Assembly (NCBI GenBank): GCA_963922455.1
Contig: CAWUIO010000019.1
Span: 6,220 to 70,219, forward strand
Origin: CAWUIO01 sp963922455
GTDB taxonomy: Bacteria; Bacteroidota; Bacteroidia; Cytophagales; Microscillaceae
DNA length: 64,000 nt
Direction of reading: 5' to 3'
Below are positions 1 through 8,785 of this stretch, one piece after another. The position numbers were made by a program, and so were the translations under genes. The notes beneath the pieces were generated by a model that did not search any database, was not told where the DNA came from, and worked only from the letters and a program-made list of their open reading frames with translations. Each line of letters starts with the position of its first letter. Position 1 is the stretch's first letter.

Positions 1-797
1 CTCATGATCCCCTTGCCTACAATTATCGGGGAGAATGTTATCGTGAGCTAGGGCTTTTACAGGCAGCCATACATGATTATTCAGAAGCCATCCGAATAGC
101 CTCCCCCAATCCTATCCTGCATTTTGGTCGGGCCAAATGTCATATGTACCGCGAAGCCTACTCCGAAGCCTTAGCCGATATGCAAAGTGCTCTCCATTTA
201 GACCCTAAAAACCCCGAATTTTTGGCTTATCGGGCCGATCTCCATTACCTCATGGAAAATTATCAAGCAGCCAGTCAAGATATTGATGACTTGTATAGTC
301 TAAACGCAGAAGCTATGGGCTTACACTATCATTACCTAAATGCTTACTGTAAATCCAAGCTGGCAGATTATCAAGGAGCTATTTCGGCCATGGATGAAGT
401 AATCCGCAACGAAGCGGTCAATCCGGCCCACTATGCCGAACGCGCTTTGTATTATGCCCAGATCGAGGAATGGGATCAAGCTATTCAAGATTATCAGCAG
501 GCGATTTACTTGGATGAAGAGCAAGATACTTACCACGCAGCCATTGCCCGGATTTTACAAGATACACAGCGTTACACCGAAGCTAAAGACGCTTGGGGTA
601 AAGCTATCCAAATAGACAAAAAAAGGTCTAATTATTGGTATGAGAGGGCAGAATGCTACCTGCGTTTAGGCAATAAAACCGCCGCCAAATTTAATTATCG
701 GGAAGCGGCCCGCCTGGGCTACCCTGCGGTTCATATGAGTAAAACAGGGTTTAAATACGCTAAGAAAATCTATAAGCGGCGCCGGGTCAAAAAATAG
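1..797 (+). CDS. TPR-repeat protein, 5' end outside the window
   Basis: The reading frame is open from base 3 (in phase with the stop at 795-797), so the gene begins before the window. The visible ~264 residues are consecutive ~34-residue tetratricopeptide units with typical Y-x-R-G/A-x-C and D-Y-x-x-A-I signatures, ending in a basic Lys/Arg-rich tail. TPR arrays are protein-binding scaffolds; the partner is unknown. It resembles the exported TPR protein at 9480-10319. It ends 6 bp before the convergent ABC ATPase gene. An internal ATG at 144 is not the true start because homologous repeat sequence continues upstream of it. Confidence 0.85.
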   Translation, partial: HDPLAYNYRGECYRELGLLQAAIHDYSEAIRIASPNPILHFGRAKCHMYREAYSEALADMQSALHLDPKNPEFLAYRADLHYLMENYQAASQDIDDLYSLNAEAMGLHYHYLNAYCKSKLADYQGAISAMDEVIRNEAVNPAHYAERALYYAQIEEWDQAIQDYQQAIYLDEEQDTYHAAIARILQDTQRYTEAKDAWGKAIQIDKKRSNYWYERAECYLRLGNKTAAKFNYREAARLGYPAVHMSKTGFKYAKKIYKRRRVKK

Positions 798-803
798 CGG
801 GGT

Positions 804-1505
804 TTAAGCAGTGTTTTCCTCTTGCAATATCCCATCATCCATACGAAGCTTACGGTCTACCCAAGGATGACTTTCTACCAAGGGGTCATGGGTGCTTACA
901 AGTAAGGTAATGCCCTTATTTTTTAAATCATTAAAAATGTCAAGGATTTTAAGGGAGTTTTCTCGGTCTAAGTGAGCTGTGGGTTCATCGGCGATTAAGA
1001 TCGAGGGCCGGTTGACCAAGGCCCGGGCAATGGCCACTCTTTGCTTTTCTCCACCCGATAAAACATCAACTTCAAATTTCAAACGGTGGGTAATTCCCAC
1101 CAATTTGGCTGCTTCTTGTACGTTTTTATCTATTTGGGCCCGCGAATAGGGCAGTGGAATAAGGGGCAGGCTAATATTTTGATAAGCACTCAGGCCCGAA
1201 ATCAACTGAAATTCTTGAAAAATCATGCCGAGGTGTTGCCTACGGAATCGCGTTAAAAACTTCTCAGGCCACCGAGAAACCGCTTCCCCTTGACAGTAAT
1301 AAGCTCCTGCGCTAGGTTTGGACAAGCAGGCTAAAATGCTAAGCAAGGTTGACTTGCCAGAGCCCGACGGGCCCGTCAATAATACCCCACTCTGAGGCAG
1401 GACACTCATGCTGAGGGGCTTCAGGGCCAAGACCTCATTGCTTTTACCGATATGGAAACGCTTTTCTACATTTTCGCAGGCTATTAGGGCTTCTGGGGCA
1501 GACAT
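804..1505 (-). CDS. ABC transporter ATP-binding protein, LolD/FtsE type
   Basis: A 233-residue single nucleotide-binding domain. Visible motifs in order are Walker A (GPSGSGKST, about residue 45), Q-loop (FQEFQLI), signature (LSGGEKQRVAIARAL), Walker B (ILIADEPTAHLD) and the switch His (STHDP). Length and motif spelling fit the LolD/FtsE/MacB ATPase group, which powers lipoprotein release, division or efflux with a separate FtsX-like permease. No permease gene lies next to it, so the exact system cannot be named. It is transcribed away from the DUF4783 gene and converges on the TPR gene. Confidence 0.85.
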   Translation of the reverse strand: MSAPEALIACENVEKRFHIGKSNEVLALKPLSMSVLPQSGVLLTGPSGSGKSTLLSILACLSKPSAGAYYCQGEAVSRWPEKFLTRFRRQHLGMIFQEFQLISGLSAYQNISLPLIPLPYSRAQIDKNVQEAAKLVGITHRLKFEVDVLSGGEKQRVAIARALVNRPSILIADEPTAHLDRENSLKILDIFNDLKNKGITLLVSTHDPLVESHPWVDRKLRMDDGILQEENTA

Positions 1506-1615
1506 GTCATCAAGTTTTATTTAAAAAATAGCGCCATAGACCTCATAAAATTAACCTTGTTTTAAGGTAAATGGCATGGTTTTAGTTTCTTCCCTGGAAA
1601 CGGGATTTAGTACGC

Positions 1616-2017
1616 ATGTATTTTAGAATATTCCTTGCAACTATCTTGGCTTGGACGATGATGTCCTACCAATTTATTGACTTGAATGAAATTTCTGCTC
1701 GGCTTAAACAGGCCATGAAGGAAGCGGATGCCTCCGAACTGGCCAAACTCTTTGATGAGCGAATAGAAATCAGTTTTCAAGGTAAATCGCAAAATTATAG
1801 CCGGGTCCAAGCCGAGTTTATTATGCGAGATTTTTTTGAAAAAAATGACCCTCGCGACTTCCGGATCATCAATACAGGATATTCTAAATATGGCAAGCAG
1901 TACCTCATTGCCGAGTACCAAGGAAGCCGTCAAGCATTTCGTATTTATATTATAGCGATATCCGAAGAGCAAAATTATAAGATCGAGTCTATAAACATCA
2001 CACCCCTACATCCCTAA
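1616..2017 (+). CDS. DUF4783-family exported protein
   Basis: 133 residues beginning with a hydrophobic signal-like segment (residues 3-17), followed by a small alpha+beta domain resembling the Bacteroidota DUF4783 / SnoaL-like (NTF2-like) fold: an N-terminal helix (LKQAMKEADASELAKLF), then a strand-rich half (RIEISFQGK, QYLIAEYQG). No catalytic residues can be assigned. It lies 65 bp upstream of nadC on the same strand; next to NAD synthesis genes this family has no established role. The family call is by recognition of pattern, not by a search. Confidence 0.65.
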   Translation: MYFRIFLATILAWTMMSYQFIDLNEISARLKQAMKEADASELAKLFDERIEISFQGKSQNYSRVQAEFIMRDFFEKNDPRDFRIINTGYSKYGKQYLIAEYQGSRQAFRIYIIAISEEQNYKIESINITPLHP

Positions 2018-2082
2018 TTTCTTAAATTTCATTTTTTTGCCAACAATCCCTTGATTCTCTGAGCTTTTTTTAATTTTGGGAG

Positions 2083-2943
2083 ATGAAATTTAACTATTTG
2101 ACCCCTGAAGGGATTCAGGCATTTATTGATGCCGCCCTCCGTGAAGATGTAGGATCGGGCGACCACTCGAGTTTGGCCAGTGTACCCGCAACTGCCCAAA
2201 GAAGGGCTCAATTGCTTATCAAAGATCGGGGAATCTTGGCTGGAGTAAGCATGGCCCAGCATATTTTTGACCGAGTAGACAAGCAACTCCAATACGAAAT
2301 TCTGATTCAGGACGGCACGCCGGTAGAGCCTGGGCAGGTAGGTTTGTATGTAGAGGGACCGGCCCGGTCTATCCTCAAATCTGAGCGCCTGGTCTTGAAT
2401 TGCATGCAGCGAATGAGTGGTATTGCTACCAGTACACAGCGTTTGCTTAGCTTGATTGCCCATACTAAAGCCCAGCTCCTGGACACCCGAAAGACTACCC
2501 CCAATTTTCGGATAGCTGAAAAATGGGCAGTCAAAATTGGCGGAGGAACCAATCACCGTTTTGGCCTGTTTGACTTGATTATGCTCAAAGATAACCACAT
2601 TGCCTATGCGGGAGGGATTCCGGAGGCATTGGCTAATACCCATCGCTACCTACAAGACAATCAACTGGATTTATCTGTCGAGATTGAAGTGCAAAACTTG
2701 CAAGAATTACAACAAGTGCTAGAATACGGAGGGGTACAGGTGATTATGCTCGACAATATGTCTCCTCAAGATATGCGCGAGGCAGTGGCCAGGGTTGCGG
2801 GGCGTTTCCAACTGGAAGCCTCAGGTGGGATTACGGAGGAAACCATTCGGGAAGTGGCCGAGACCGGGGTAGATTTTATTTCGGTAGGAGCCTTAACCCA
2901 TTCTTTTAAAAGCATGGACATAAGCTTAAAGGCCAAAAATTGA
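2083..2943 (+). CDS. nadC: Nicotinate-nucleotide pyrophosphorylase (carboxylating)
   Basis: 286 residues, the usual length for quinolinate phosphoribosyltransferase, which converts quinolinate and PRPP to nicotinate mononucleotide, CO2 and PPi in de novo NAD synthesis. Visible hallmarks are an N-terminal LREDVGSGDHSS segment, the substrate-binding DTRKTTPNFR motif, NHRFGLFDLIMLKDNH in the active site, EIEVQNLQE and the C-terminal phosphate-binding barrel strands (EASGGIT, DFISVGALTHS). The ATG at 2083 gives the standard N-terminus. NAD kinase is also in this window at 31602, but not in the same unit. Confidence 0.96.
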   Translation: MKFNYLTPEGIQAFIDAALREDVGSGDHSSLASVPATAQRRAQLLIKDRGILAGVSMAQHIFDRVDKQLQYEILIQDGTPVEPGQVGLYVEGPARSILKSERLVLNCMQRMSGIATSTQRLLSLIAHTKAQLLDTRKTTPNFRIAEKWAVKIGGGTNHRFGLFDLIMLKDNHIAYAGGIPEALANTHRYLQDNQLDLSVEIEVQNLQELQQVLEYGGVQVIMLDNMSPQDMREAVARVAGRFQLEASGGITEETIREVAETGVDFISVGALTHSFKSMDISLKAKN

Positions 2944-2956
2944 AGGGCACCCTCGC

Positions 2957-3115
2957 TTGAGTAAGCCTCCCATAGTAGTAGCAGGAGAAGACTTTGGGGC
3001 CGGTAAAATTTATCTCTTACACTCTGAGAAAGAAATCTTAGCTTGGATGAATGGGGAAACGGGAGTGAATACGTATTTTTGCCCATTCCTCAGAATCTAT
3101 TTAGAAACTGTTTAA
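2957..3115 (+). pseudogene. Possible truncated small ORF ended by a MITE
   Basis: A 52-codon frame with a TTG start 13 bp after nadC. Its last three codons and stop (GAA ACT GTT TAA) are supplied by the end of the palindromic MITE at 3104-3264, so any original gene here was cut by that insertion. The peptide (PPIVVAGEDFGAGKIYLLHS... CPFLRIYLETV) is protein-like in composition but I do not recognise it. It may equally be chance coding in intergenic DNA. Confidence 0.3.
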
Positions 3116-3264
3116 GTTTATTTTTTGTCGGCGAAAAGGGCCAGTTTGGGGTTCTGATGAAATAAACAATGAGCGCATAGCAGCGCTATGGGCGAGGAAT
3201 TTGATGAAATCAGGTTCCCGAAATGGCCCTTTGCAGCCCAACGCAATTAAATTTAAACAGTTTC
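3104..3264. mobile_element. Palindromic MITE, copy 1 (161 bp, complete)
   Basis: The ends are GAAACTGTTTAA and its complement, flanked by a 3-bp direct repeat TTA at 3101-3103 and 3265-3267. The interior is an imperfect long palindrome (GGGCCA...TGGCCC; TCTGAT...ATCAGG) around a small hairpin GCATAGC/GCTATG. It has no transposase. Copy 2 at 45092-45251 is nearly identical in opposite orientation, and copy 3 begins at 63947. Three-base TNA duplications fit the IS1031 group of the IS5 family, which is my inference for the parent transposase. Confidence 0.85.
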
Positions 3265-3295
3265 TTATACTTTATATATAAATTTTATTATTTCT

Positions 3296-3799
3296 ATGCT
3301 CATCAAGACCAAGAAATACCAACTAGACAATGCCACCTATCGCAAGATTGGGATGCAAGCTATATTAAGCAAACAATGGTGGATCCCGCTAGCGATTTTT
3401 GTAGGGATCATAGGCCTCAATCTTTTACTTAATTTGGTTTACAGCAATATTTGGATTTACTTTTTGGCTCCTATTGCCGTATTAGGATATTATCTTTTCT
3501 GGTATATTCAGTTCACAGGGGCACCTCACCTGGATAAAATGAAGACCATGTTCGAGCGCTATAATTATGAAATAAACGGTCGGGAGATCATGATAAAAAA
3601 GAGTGCGCGGGAAGGAATGAAAATTGAATGGCCCATGATTCGTCGGGCCGAAAAAGCCAAGGAGGGATATATTTTATACTTCTCAAAAGTGCAGTTTCTA
3701 TACTTGCCCTTCAAAATCTTTAATTCTAACAATGATACCCAGTTTATGGATGCCATTCTAAGAAAGAAGAAATTAATCAAAGAGCCAGAAGCCGCTTAA
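3296..3799 (+). CDS. YcxB-like membrane protein
   Basis: 167 residues: a short cytosolic N-terminus, two transmembrane helices (about residues 29-47 and 51-68) and a C-terminal soluble domain with the YcxB-like pattern (YEINGREIMIKKSAREGMKI, W at the strand turn, then YFSKVQFLYLPFKIF near the end). Function is unknown in this family. The gene begins only 29 bp after the MITE, so its promoter region was either replaced or interrupted by that insertion. Confidence 0.7.
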   Translation: MLIKTKKYQLDNATYRKIGMQAILSKQWWIPLAIFVGIIGLNLLLNLVYSNIWIYFLAPIAVLGYYLFWYIQFTGAPHLDKMKTMFERYNYEINGREIMIKKSAREGMKIEWPMIRRAEKAKEGYILYFSKVQFLYLPFKIFNSNNDTQFMDAILRKKKLIKEPEAA

Positions 3800-3890
3800 A
3801 CTCAGCAAAATCGTGATTTTTCAGGGAGCTTGGTATTCGTACTTGGCTCCTAATTTTTTAACCCTAGGGGGAAAGTAAGGAAGGGGTTTT

Positions 3891-4020
3891 GGCTTAGGGA
3901 TAGAGCGGCATGTTTGAGCTCGTAGGGGCCTGCGGGGAAAGGCAGCGAGTAGCGAAAGCCCGACCCGCGCCGCTACGCTAGATGATGTTGGCACTCCTGA
4001 AAAAAGCGCGGGTAAGCCCC
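3891..4020 (+). repeat. Three-helix element copy a (class I)
   Basis: A 130 bp element with outer arms GGCTT (3891) and AAGCC (to 4018). The inner arm has GGGATAGAGCGGC and GAGTAGCGAAAGCCC. The third stem is ACCCGCGC at 3963-3970 with GCGCGGGT at 4006-4013, a perfect 8 bp pairing that closes a 35-nt loop. It lies between two convergent genes (YcxB-like and the Cys-rich exported protein). Its sequence can be translated on the minus strand, but nothing suggests it is a gene. Confidence 0.9.
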
Positions 4021-4056
4021 TCAAAATCTGAGAAAGATAATTTGAAAGGCTCCGAT

Positions 4057-4554
4057 TTAGCGGTTGGTGCTACTTAGGTAGGGATAGTCAAAAGGATCAA
4101 CGCAAGGATCACAGTCGTAACCTAGGAAGATACCTAGGCAAGTGGCATCCCAAACACTTTTTCCGGAATCATTATCGTGATAGCCGCCTGTTCGCACGTG
4201 TACGTAGGCTATATCAATTACCCCGGAAAATTTCATTTGCGTATCTACATAATTTTTGACGTGTTGCCGATCAATGTCAAAGGTGCCGATTACGGTTCCT
4301 TCTACGTATACTTCAAAATAATCTTCTTTACCCTGAACTGGGCGGTAAGAAACATTCTCAATCTTCAACTGGCGGGCTATATCTCCCATAGCACAGCCGG
4401 CATAAAGAACGGCTTCTTGTTTAAGTTTTAAATAAGATACCACCGATTGGGCTTGAAACTCACTGAGGTGGCAGAGTTGGCATTGTGCATTTACCAGAGA
4501 GGTATTTGCAAGTAAGAGAAGGGCAAGTAGTGATAATTTAAAAATATTCTTCAT
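4057..4554 (-). CDS. Small exported cysteine-containing protein next to feoB
   Basis: 165 residues with a clear signal peptide (residues 1-23, cleavage after VNAQ-like site). The mature part starts with CQLC, has a Cys-Ala pair in the middle (YAGCAMGD) and ends with a Cys-rich stretch (DATCLGIF...CDPCVDPF). I do not recognise the family. It starts 33 bp after feoB on the same strand, so it probably belongs to the feoA-feoB transcript; a periplasmic role in iron handling or in redox sensing is conceivable but inferred only from position. Confidence 0.7.
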   Translation of the reverse strand: MKNIFKLSLLALLLLANTSLVNAQCQLCHLSEFQAQSVVSYLKLKQEAVLYAGCAMGDIARQLKIENVSYRPVQGKEDYFEVYVEGTVIGTFDIDRQHVKNYVDTQMKFSGVIDIAYVHVRTGGYHDNDSGKSVWDATCLGIFLGYDCDPCVDPFDYPYLSSTNR

Positions 4555-4587
4555 AGCTTATATAATCGTTTAAAGCTAGGGGCTTAA

Positions 4588-6696
4588 TTAAGCTAGCAAG
4601 TTATAGGTAATGAGGCTGCCCAAATAGGCTAAGCCAGTCATATAACAAAATTGTAAGAGAGGCCATTTCCAACTTTTAGTTTCTCGGTATACGATGGCTA
4701 AAGTACTCATACACTGCAGGGCCAAGGCATAAAATATAAGAAGCGAACAACCTACGGCAAGAGTATAACGAGGGCCTCCGGTTTTAGGATTTATTTCTTT
4801 CCGCATACGACTGCTTAGGGTATCCAATTGGTCTTCCCCGTTACCAATACTGTAGATTGTGGAAAGAGTACCTACAAACACTTCCCGGGCGGCAAATGAA
4901 GAAAATAGGGCAACCCCAATTTTCCAATCATAACCCAAGGGCATAATGATAGGTTCAATTAGCTTGCCAAAATGTCCGGCAAAGGAAGCCTCTAAGCGTG
5001 CCGACGCTATTTTATTTTCCAAAGAACCTACACTTGACAAATTATGTTCTTTAATGACTTGTTTTTCAGCATTTTCCATGGCTCCTGGGGGGCCATAACT
5101 GGCCAAGGCCCACAAAATTATGGAGATAGCTAAAATGATTTTCCCTGCCTCAAATACAAATATTTTTACTTTTTCAAGTACTATATAGAAAACATTTGAC
5201 CATTTTGGGACTTGGTATGCTGGTAGCTCCATAATCAAAAAACCGGGTTTTTTATTGATCCACAAGATTTTAAGGAGCCATGCACTCAGTAAAGCCAGAA
5301 CAAACCCTAACAGGTACAGACCCATCAAGACCAAGCCCTGTACTTGGATAAATCCAAATAGGTAGTGATTGGGGATTACCAGGGCGATTAGGATAGCGTA
5401 AACGGGCAAGCGGGCTGAGCAACTGATAAAGGGGGTGATGAGGATCGTAATTAAGCGTTCTCGGGGACTGTCAATACTTCGTGTAGCCATCACTGCTGGC
5501 ACGGCACAAGCCACTCCCGAAACTAGGGGTATCATACTTCGCCCGTTTAAACCAAATTGCCGCATCACCTTGTCCATAATAAATACCACCCGGGCCATAT
5601 ACCCTGATTCTTCTAAGATAGATATCAAGGCAAACAAGATGGCAATTTGAGGGATAAACACGACAACTCCTCCAATACCCGCCAAAATACCATTGCTGAG
5701 CAGATCAATCAGGGCACTATCCGGAAATTGGCTTTCTAAGCTACGTTGAAGCTGGGCCATTCCCCACTCGATAAGCTCTTGAGGATAGGCAGACCAGGAA
5801 AATATAGCCTGAAAAATGAGATACAAAAGAGCAAAAAAGATGAGAAAGCCTCCCACTTGGTGGATCACAAATTGGTCAATTCTTTGCGATAAGGTCTTTC
5901 TCGGGAGGGGAGCATCCGTTTTGATTAGAACATCTTCCAAGAGATCGCCTAATATTTCGTAACGGGCTAGGGTATCTTTTGACTGAGTGGCCCCAGGATC
6001 AAAATGATGGGCCGTAATTCTATTGGCAATATCTTGTTTTTGACTATGATCTAAAAAGTCAAAATAGGGGTAATGTTGAGCCAGGTGAAAACTAGCATAG
6101 TTGTTTTCAAATGCATAGGTTTCTTGTAATTCCCGGATAAGGTTGGGAGCAAAGTACAGAGAATTGACCATGTATTGTCCATTGGCTGGGAAGTTGATGC
6201 GGGTATGCAAATAGATCATCTGCTTCAGCACATCTATGTTTTCTCCCTTACGCGCATTGATGGCTACGGTTTTGACCCTTAGTTTTTCTTCCAATTGAGA
6301 AATATCGGCTTGTATTCCCTTTTCCTGAGCCAGATCAAGCATGTTCAAGGCCAAAATGACGGGATATCCTAAGTCTTTTACCTGACTAAATAGGAGGAGG
6401 TTGCGTTTGATATTGCTTGCATCGATCAAGACGATGGCCAAGTCAGGTCTTACATTTGGGTTGAGAGATATAAGGGTGGAGAGTACAATAGACTCATCAG
6501 GAGATTTTGGGTACAGGCTATAGGTACCTGGCAAATCCAGGATTTCTACATTTCCACCACCTGGTAGAGGGCAAAGACCCGTTTTTTTATCTACCGTAAC
6601 CCCGGGGAAGTTCCCGACTTTTTGATGGAGTCCGGTGAGTTGGTTAAAGAGTGTAGATTTTCCTACGTTGGGATTGCCAATTAAAGCTACTTTCAT
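4588..6696 (-). CDS. feoB: Ferrous iron transport protein B
   Basis: About 702 residues. The N-terminal cytosolic GTPase has G1 (GNPNVGKST), G3 (DLPGTYSL) and G4 (NMLD), followed by a helical GDI-like region and, from about residue 285, a polytopic membrane domain with two Gate regions (first around GGVVVFIPQIAILF, second around FSSFAAREVFVGTLS). This is the inner-membrane Fe2+ importer. The start is taken at 6696, giving the family N-terminus MKVALIGNPNVGKS; an ATG 9 bp upstream (6705) is possible. feoA precedes it on the same strand. Confidence 0.95.
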   Translation of the reverse strand: MKVALIGNPNVGKSTLFNQLTGLHQKVGNFPGVTVDKKTGLCPLPGGGNVEILDLPGTYSLYPKSPDESIVLSTLISLNPNVRPDLAIVLIDASNIKRNLLLFSQVKDLGYPVILALNMLDLAQEKGIQADISQLEEKLRVKTVAINARKGENIDVLKQMIYLHTRINFPANGQYMVNSLYFAPNLIRELQETYAFENNYASFHLAQHYPYFDFLDHSQKQDIANRITAHHFDPGATQSKDTLARYEILGDLLEDVLIKTDAPLPRKTLSQRIDQFVIHQVGGFLIFFALLYLIFQAIFSWSAYPQELIEWGMAQLQRSLESQFPDSALIDLLSNGILAGIGGVVVFIPQIAILFALISILEESGYMARVVFIMDKVMRQFGLNGRSMIPLVSGVACAVPAVMATRSIDSPRERLITILITPFISCSARLPVYAILIALVIPNHYLFGFIQVQGLVLMGLYLLGFVLALLSAWLLKILWINKKPGFLIMELPAYQVPKWSNVFYIVLEKVKIFVFEAGKIILAISIILWALASYGPPGAMENAEKQVIKEHNLSSVGSLENKIASARLEASFAGHFGKLIEPIIMPLGYDWKIGVALFSSFAAREVFVGTLSTIYSIGNGEDQLDTLSSRMRKEINPKTGGPRYTLAVGCSLLIFYALALQCMSTLAIVYRETKSWKWPLLQFCYMTGLAYLGSLITYNLLA

Positions 6697-6740
6697 ACAT
6701 AGCATCGTATACAGCCTAGTGCCTTAAAGGAAGGCATATA

Positions 6741-6959
6741 TCAGAATATCAATACTTTCGAGGCTTCAGATTTTCTTAGGGAAAGGTTATAACCAGATAT
6801 TTCAAAACAAATGGGGTCACCGAGAGGAGCAATATATCGCAACTCAATTTCACTTTCCGGAAGGCATCCCATTTCGAGAAGTTTTAAGGAAAGTTGATCA
6901 TCGCTAAAAGATTTTATGCGGCCTTTCTCGCCGATTTTTAGATCAGCTAAGGTTTTCAT
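6741..6959 (-). CDS. feoA: Ferrous iron transport protein A
   Basis: 72 residues, one SH3-like FeoA domain (ADLKIGEKGRIKSF at the start; LKLLEMGCLPESEIEL; GDPICFEISGYNLSLRKSEA at the end). FeoA is a small cytosolic partner of FeoB. It is the first gene of a probable feoA-feoB-(exported Cys protein) operon on the minus strand, 45 bp before feoB. No Fur box could be assigned with confidence in the 170 bp upstream. Confidence 0.92.
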   Translation of the reverse strand: MKTLADLKIGEKGRIKSFSDDQLSLKLLEMGCLPESEIELRYIAPLGDPICFEISGYNLSLRKSEASKVLIF

Positions 6960-7128
6960 ACACTCCCGGGAGGCGGTTTTTATTTAGATTCATTATAAAT
7001 TGCTTTGTAATATATAACAAAAACCTCAAAGAGGCAAAAGGTTCCATTTTCGTGATTTGAGGGCAAATGCGTATAAAATTATAGGTAATAGGCACTTTCC
7101 CTAGAAAAATGGGCCTCAAAAAAGAAGC

Positions 7129-8544
7129 TTAGAGTTCGTATGAATCCCCTTTACTAGGGATTTCAACTTGGCTATACCCTTCAGCCAAAATAGTTTCTTT
7201 AAAATCGTGCATGGACTGCTCTTCTCCGTGTACCAAAAAAACTTTTTTAAGGTTTTCGGGCTTTTGCCACTTAACAAAATGGATAAGGTCGTCTAAGTCG
7301 CCATGGCCACTGAAGGTGTCGGTCCTTTCTACCCTGGAGCGAACGGGTACTTGTTTTTTATCAATGGTCAACATTTTATCCCCATGGATGAGGTCATAGC
7401 CTAGGGTACCTTCGGCGGCATAACCGATCATCAAGATGGTGGCTTGCGAATTAGTCAAATTTTCTTTGACGTGGTATTCTATTCTCCCCCCGTGGATCAT
7501 ACCAGAGGAAGAAATGATGATGGCAGGTTCACCCGATTGGGCCACTCTTTTGCTATCCTGGGTACGCTCCAGGTAAATCAAATTCTCAAAGTCAAAAAGA
7601 GGGCCGTGCTTAGCGTAAAACTCTTGGGCCTCAGCGTTTAAGTGTTTGATAAATTTCTGGTAAATCTGAGTGCTTTGGAGCGCCAGTGGGCTATCGGTAT
7701 AGACAGGTACGCTGGGTAATTTTTCTTGTACACTGAGCCGGTTTAGGGTATAGAGCATTGCTTGGGTGCGGCCTACACTAAAAGCGGGTACAATCAGTTT
7801 ACCTGGTTGATCAACACAAGTAGACTTGATAACGTCTAGAATTAATTCATCAGAGTCATCACGCGATTGATGGCGCCGGTTGCCATAGGTGGTTTCGCAG
7901 ACCAAGTAATCAACTTCGGGGATGGGTTCTGGGTCAACGAGTAAAGGATAATTATAGCGACCAATATCGCCCGAAAAACAGATCGTTTTTTCTTCTCCTT
8001 TTTCCTTAACATGTAATACAACGTGGGCGGCACCTAGCAAATGCCCGGCTGGTAGCAGGGTCACACTCACTTCATCGGTCAGTCTACGTTTTTTTCTAAA
8101 TACGGTGGTAGCAAATAAACCCAGGGCTTCATTGACCTGCTTTTGTAGATACATCTCTTCGTAACCCTCGGGAGGGGGCAAGGATGGATTTTTTTTTCGC
8201 TTTTTATTGAATTTTTGTAGGCGACGCTGATTTAGCGAGGCAATATCGCTCATTAAGATGCGGGCCAGTTCATAAGTAGCATCTGTACAAATAACCCGGC
8301 CTTCAAATCCTTCGCGGATGAGATTAGGGATAAATCCTGAATGATCAATATGGGCGTGCGTAAGAATTACGGCGTGGATCATCGAGGGTTCAAAGGGAAA
8401 AATACCCGGATGGTCTGGTTTAGGCTTGGACTTACGGTCCATGTCCATTCCACAGTCGATCAAAATATTGAGATCATCCTCCAGCTCTAATAAAAACATG
8501 CTACCAGTGACTTGTCGGGCAGCCCCCCAAAACGTTAATTTCAT
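7129..8544 (-). CDS. Beta-CASP metallo-beta-lactamase-fold nuclease
   Basis: 471 residues. The metal-binding motif HAHIDHSG appears near residue 83, then AGHLLGAAHV and FSGDIGR; the beta-CASP insert holds ISSSGMIHGGRIEYH and GYAAEGTLG; the end has FSGHGDLDDL and VHGEE. This is the architecture of RNA-processing exonucleases/CPSF73-like nucleases (YSH1-type). Substrate in this organism is unknown; RNA maturation is the usual role. It is a stand-alone minus-strand gene between the iron genes and trxA. Confidence 0.88.
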   Translation of the reverse strand: MKLTFWGAARQVTGSMFLLELEDDLNILIDCGMDMDRKSKPKPDHPGIFPFEPSMIHAVILTHAHIDHSGFIPNLIREGFEGRVICTDATYELARILMSDIASLNQRRLQKFNKKRKKNPSLPPPEGYEEMYLQKQVNEALGLFATTVFRKKRRLTDEVSVTLLPAGHLLGAAHVVLHVKEKGEEKTICFSGDIGRYNYPLLVDPEPIPEVDYLVCETTYGNRRHQSRDDSDELILDVIKSTCVDQPGKLIVPAFSVGRTQAMLYTLNRLSVQEKLPSVPVYTDSPLALQSTQIYQKFIKHLNAEAQEFYAKHGPLFDFENLIYLERTQDSKRVAQSGEPAIIISSSGMIHGGRIEYHVKENLTNSQATILMIGYAAEGTLGYDLIHGDKMLTIDKKQVPVRSRVERTDTFSGHGDLDDLIHFVKWQKPENLKKVFLVHGEEQSMHDFKETILAEGYSQVEIPSKGDSYEL

Positions 8545-8748
8545 AGATCTCTTAACTAAAATTCAAAATAATGTCTCCAAGTTTAGGGTTCAGTAGGCGA
8601 GACCTTCCTGTGAACGGGACCATGCGGCCTGAAGAAATGGAGATACCTGCCTTCTTTGTGGTGTTGAAAAGGAAGCAGGGAGTAAATTTACAGATATTGC
8701 CACAAAATGACCTTGTTTTTTTAAAATATGTACACATTGAGGGATGGA

Positions 8749-8785
8749 ACAAAGAAAAAGCTCCTCCCGCTATGCGAAAGGAGCT
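8749..8785 (-). terminator. Rho-independent terminator of trxA
   Basis: On the minus strand AGCTCCT (8785-8779) pairs perfectly with AGGAGCT (8765-8759), followed by a T-rich run (complement of 8749-8759). It lies 23 bp past the trxA stop, in the direction expected for that gene. A plus-strand frame across this region (8571-8801) is therefore unlikely to be a gene. Confidence 0.8.

Noticed and set aside
3821..4024. Minus-strand frame across element copy a (also similar frames at 25992-26208, 46726-46914 and 61024-61263)
   Set aside because: They all encode the same RVGLSLLA...RAQTGRSIP-type peptide because they translate the three-helix element; RNA/DNA pairing, not protein, is what is conserved.
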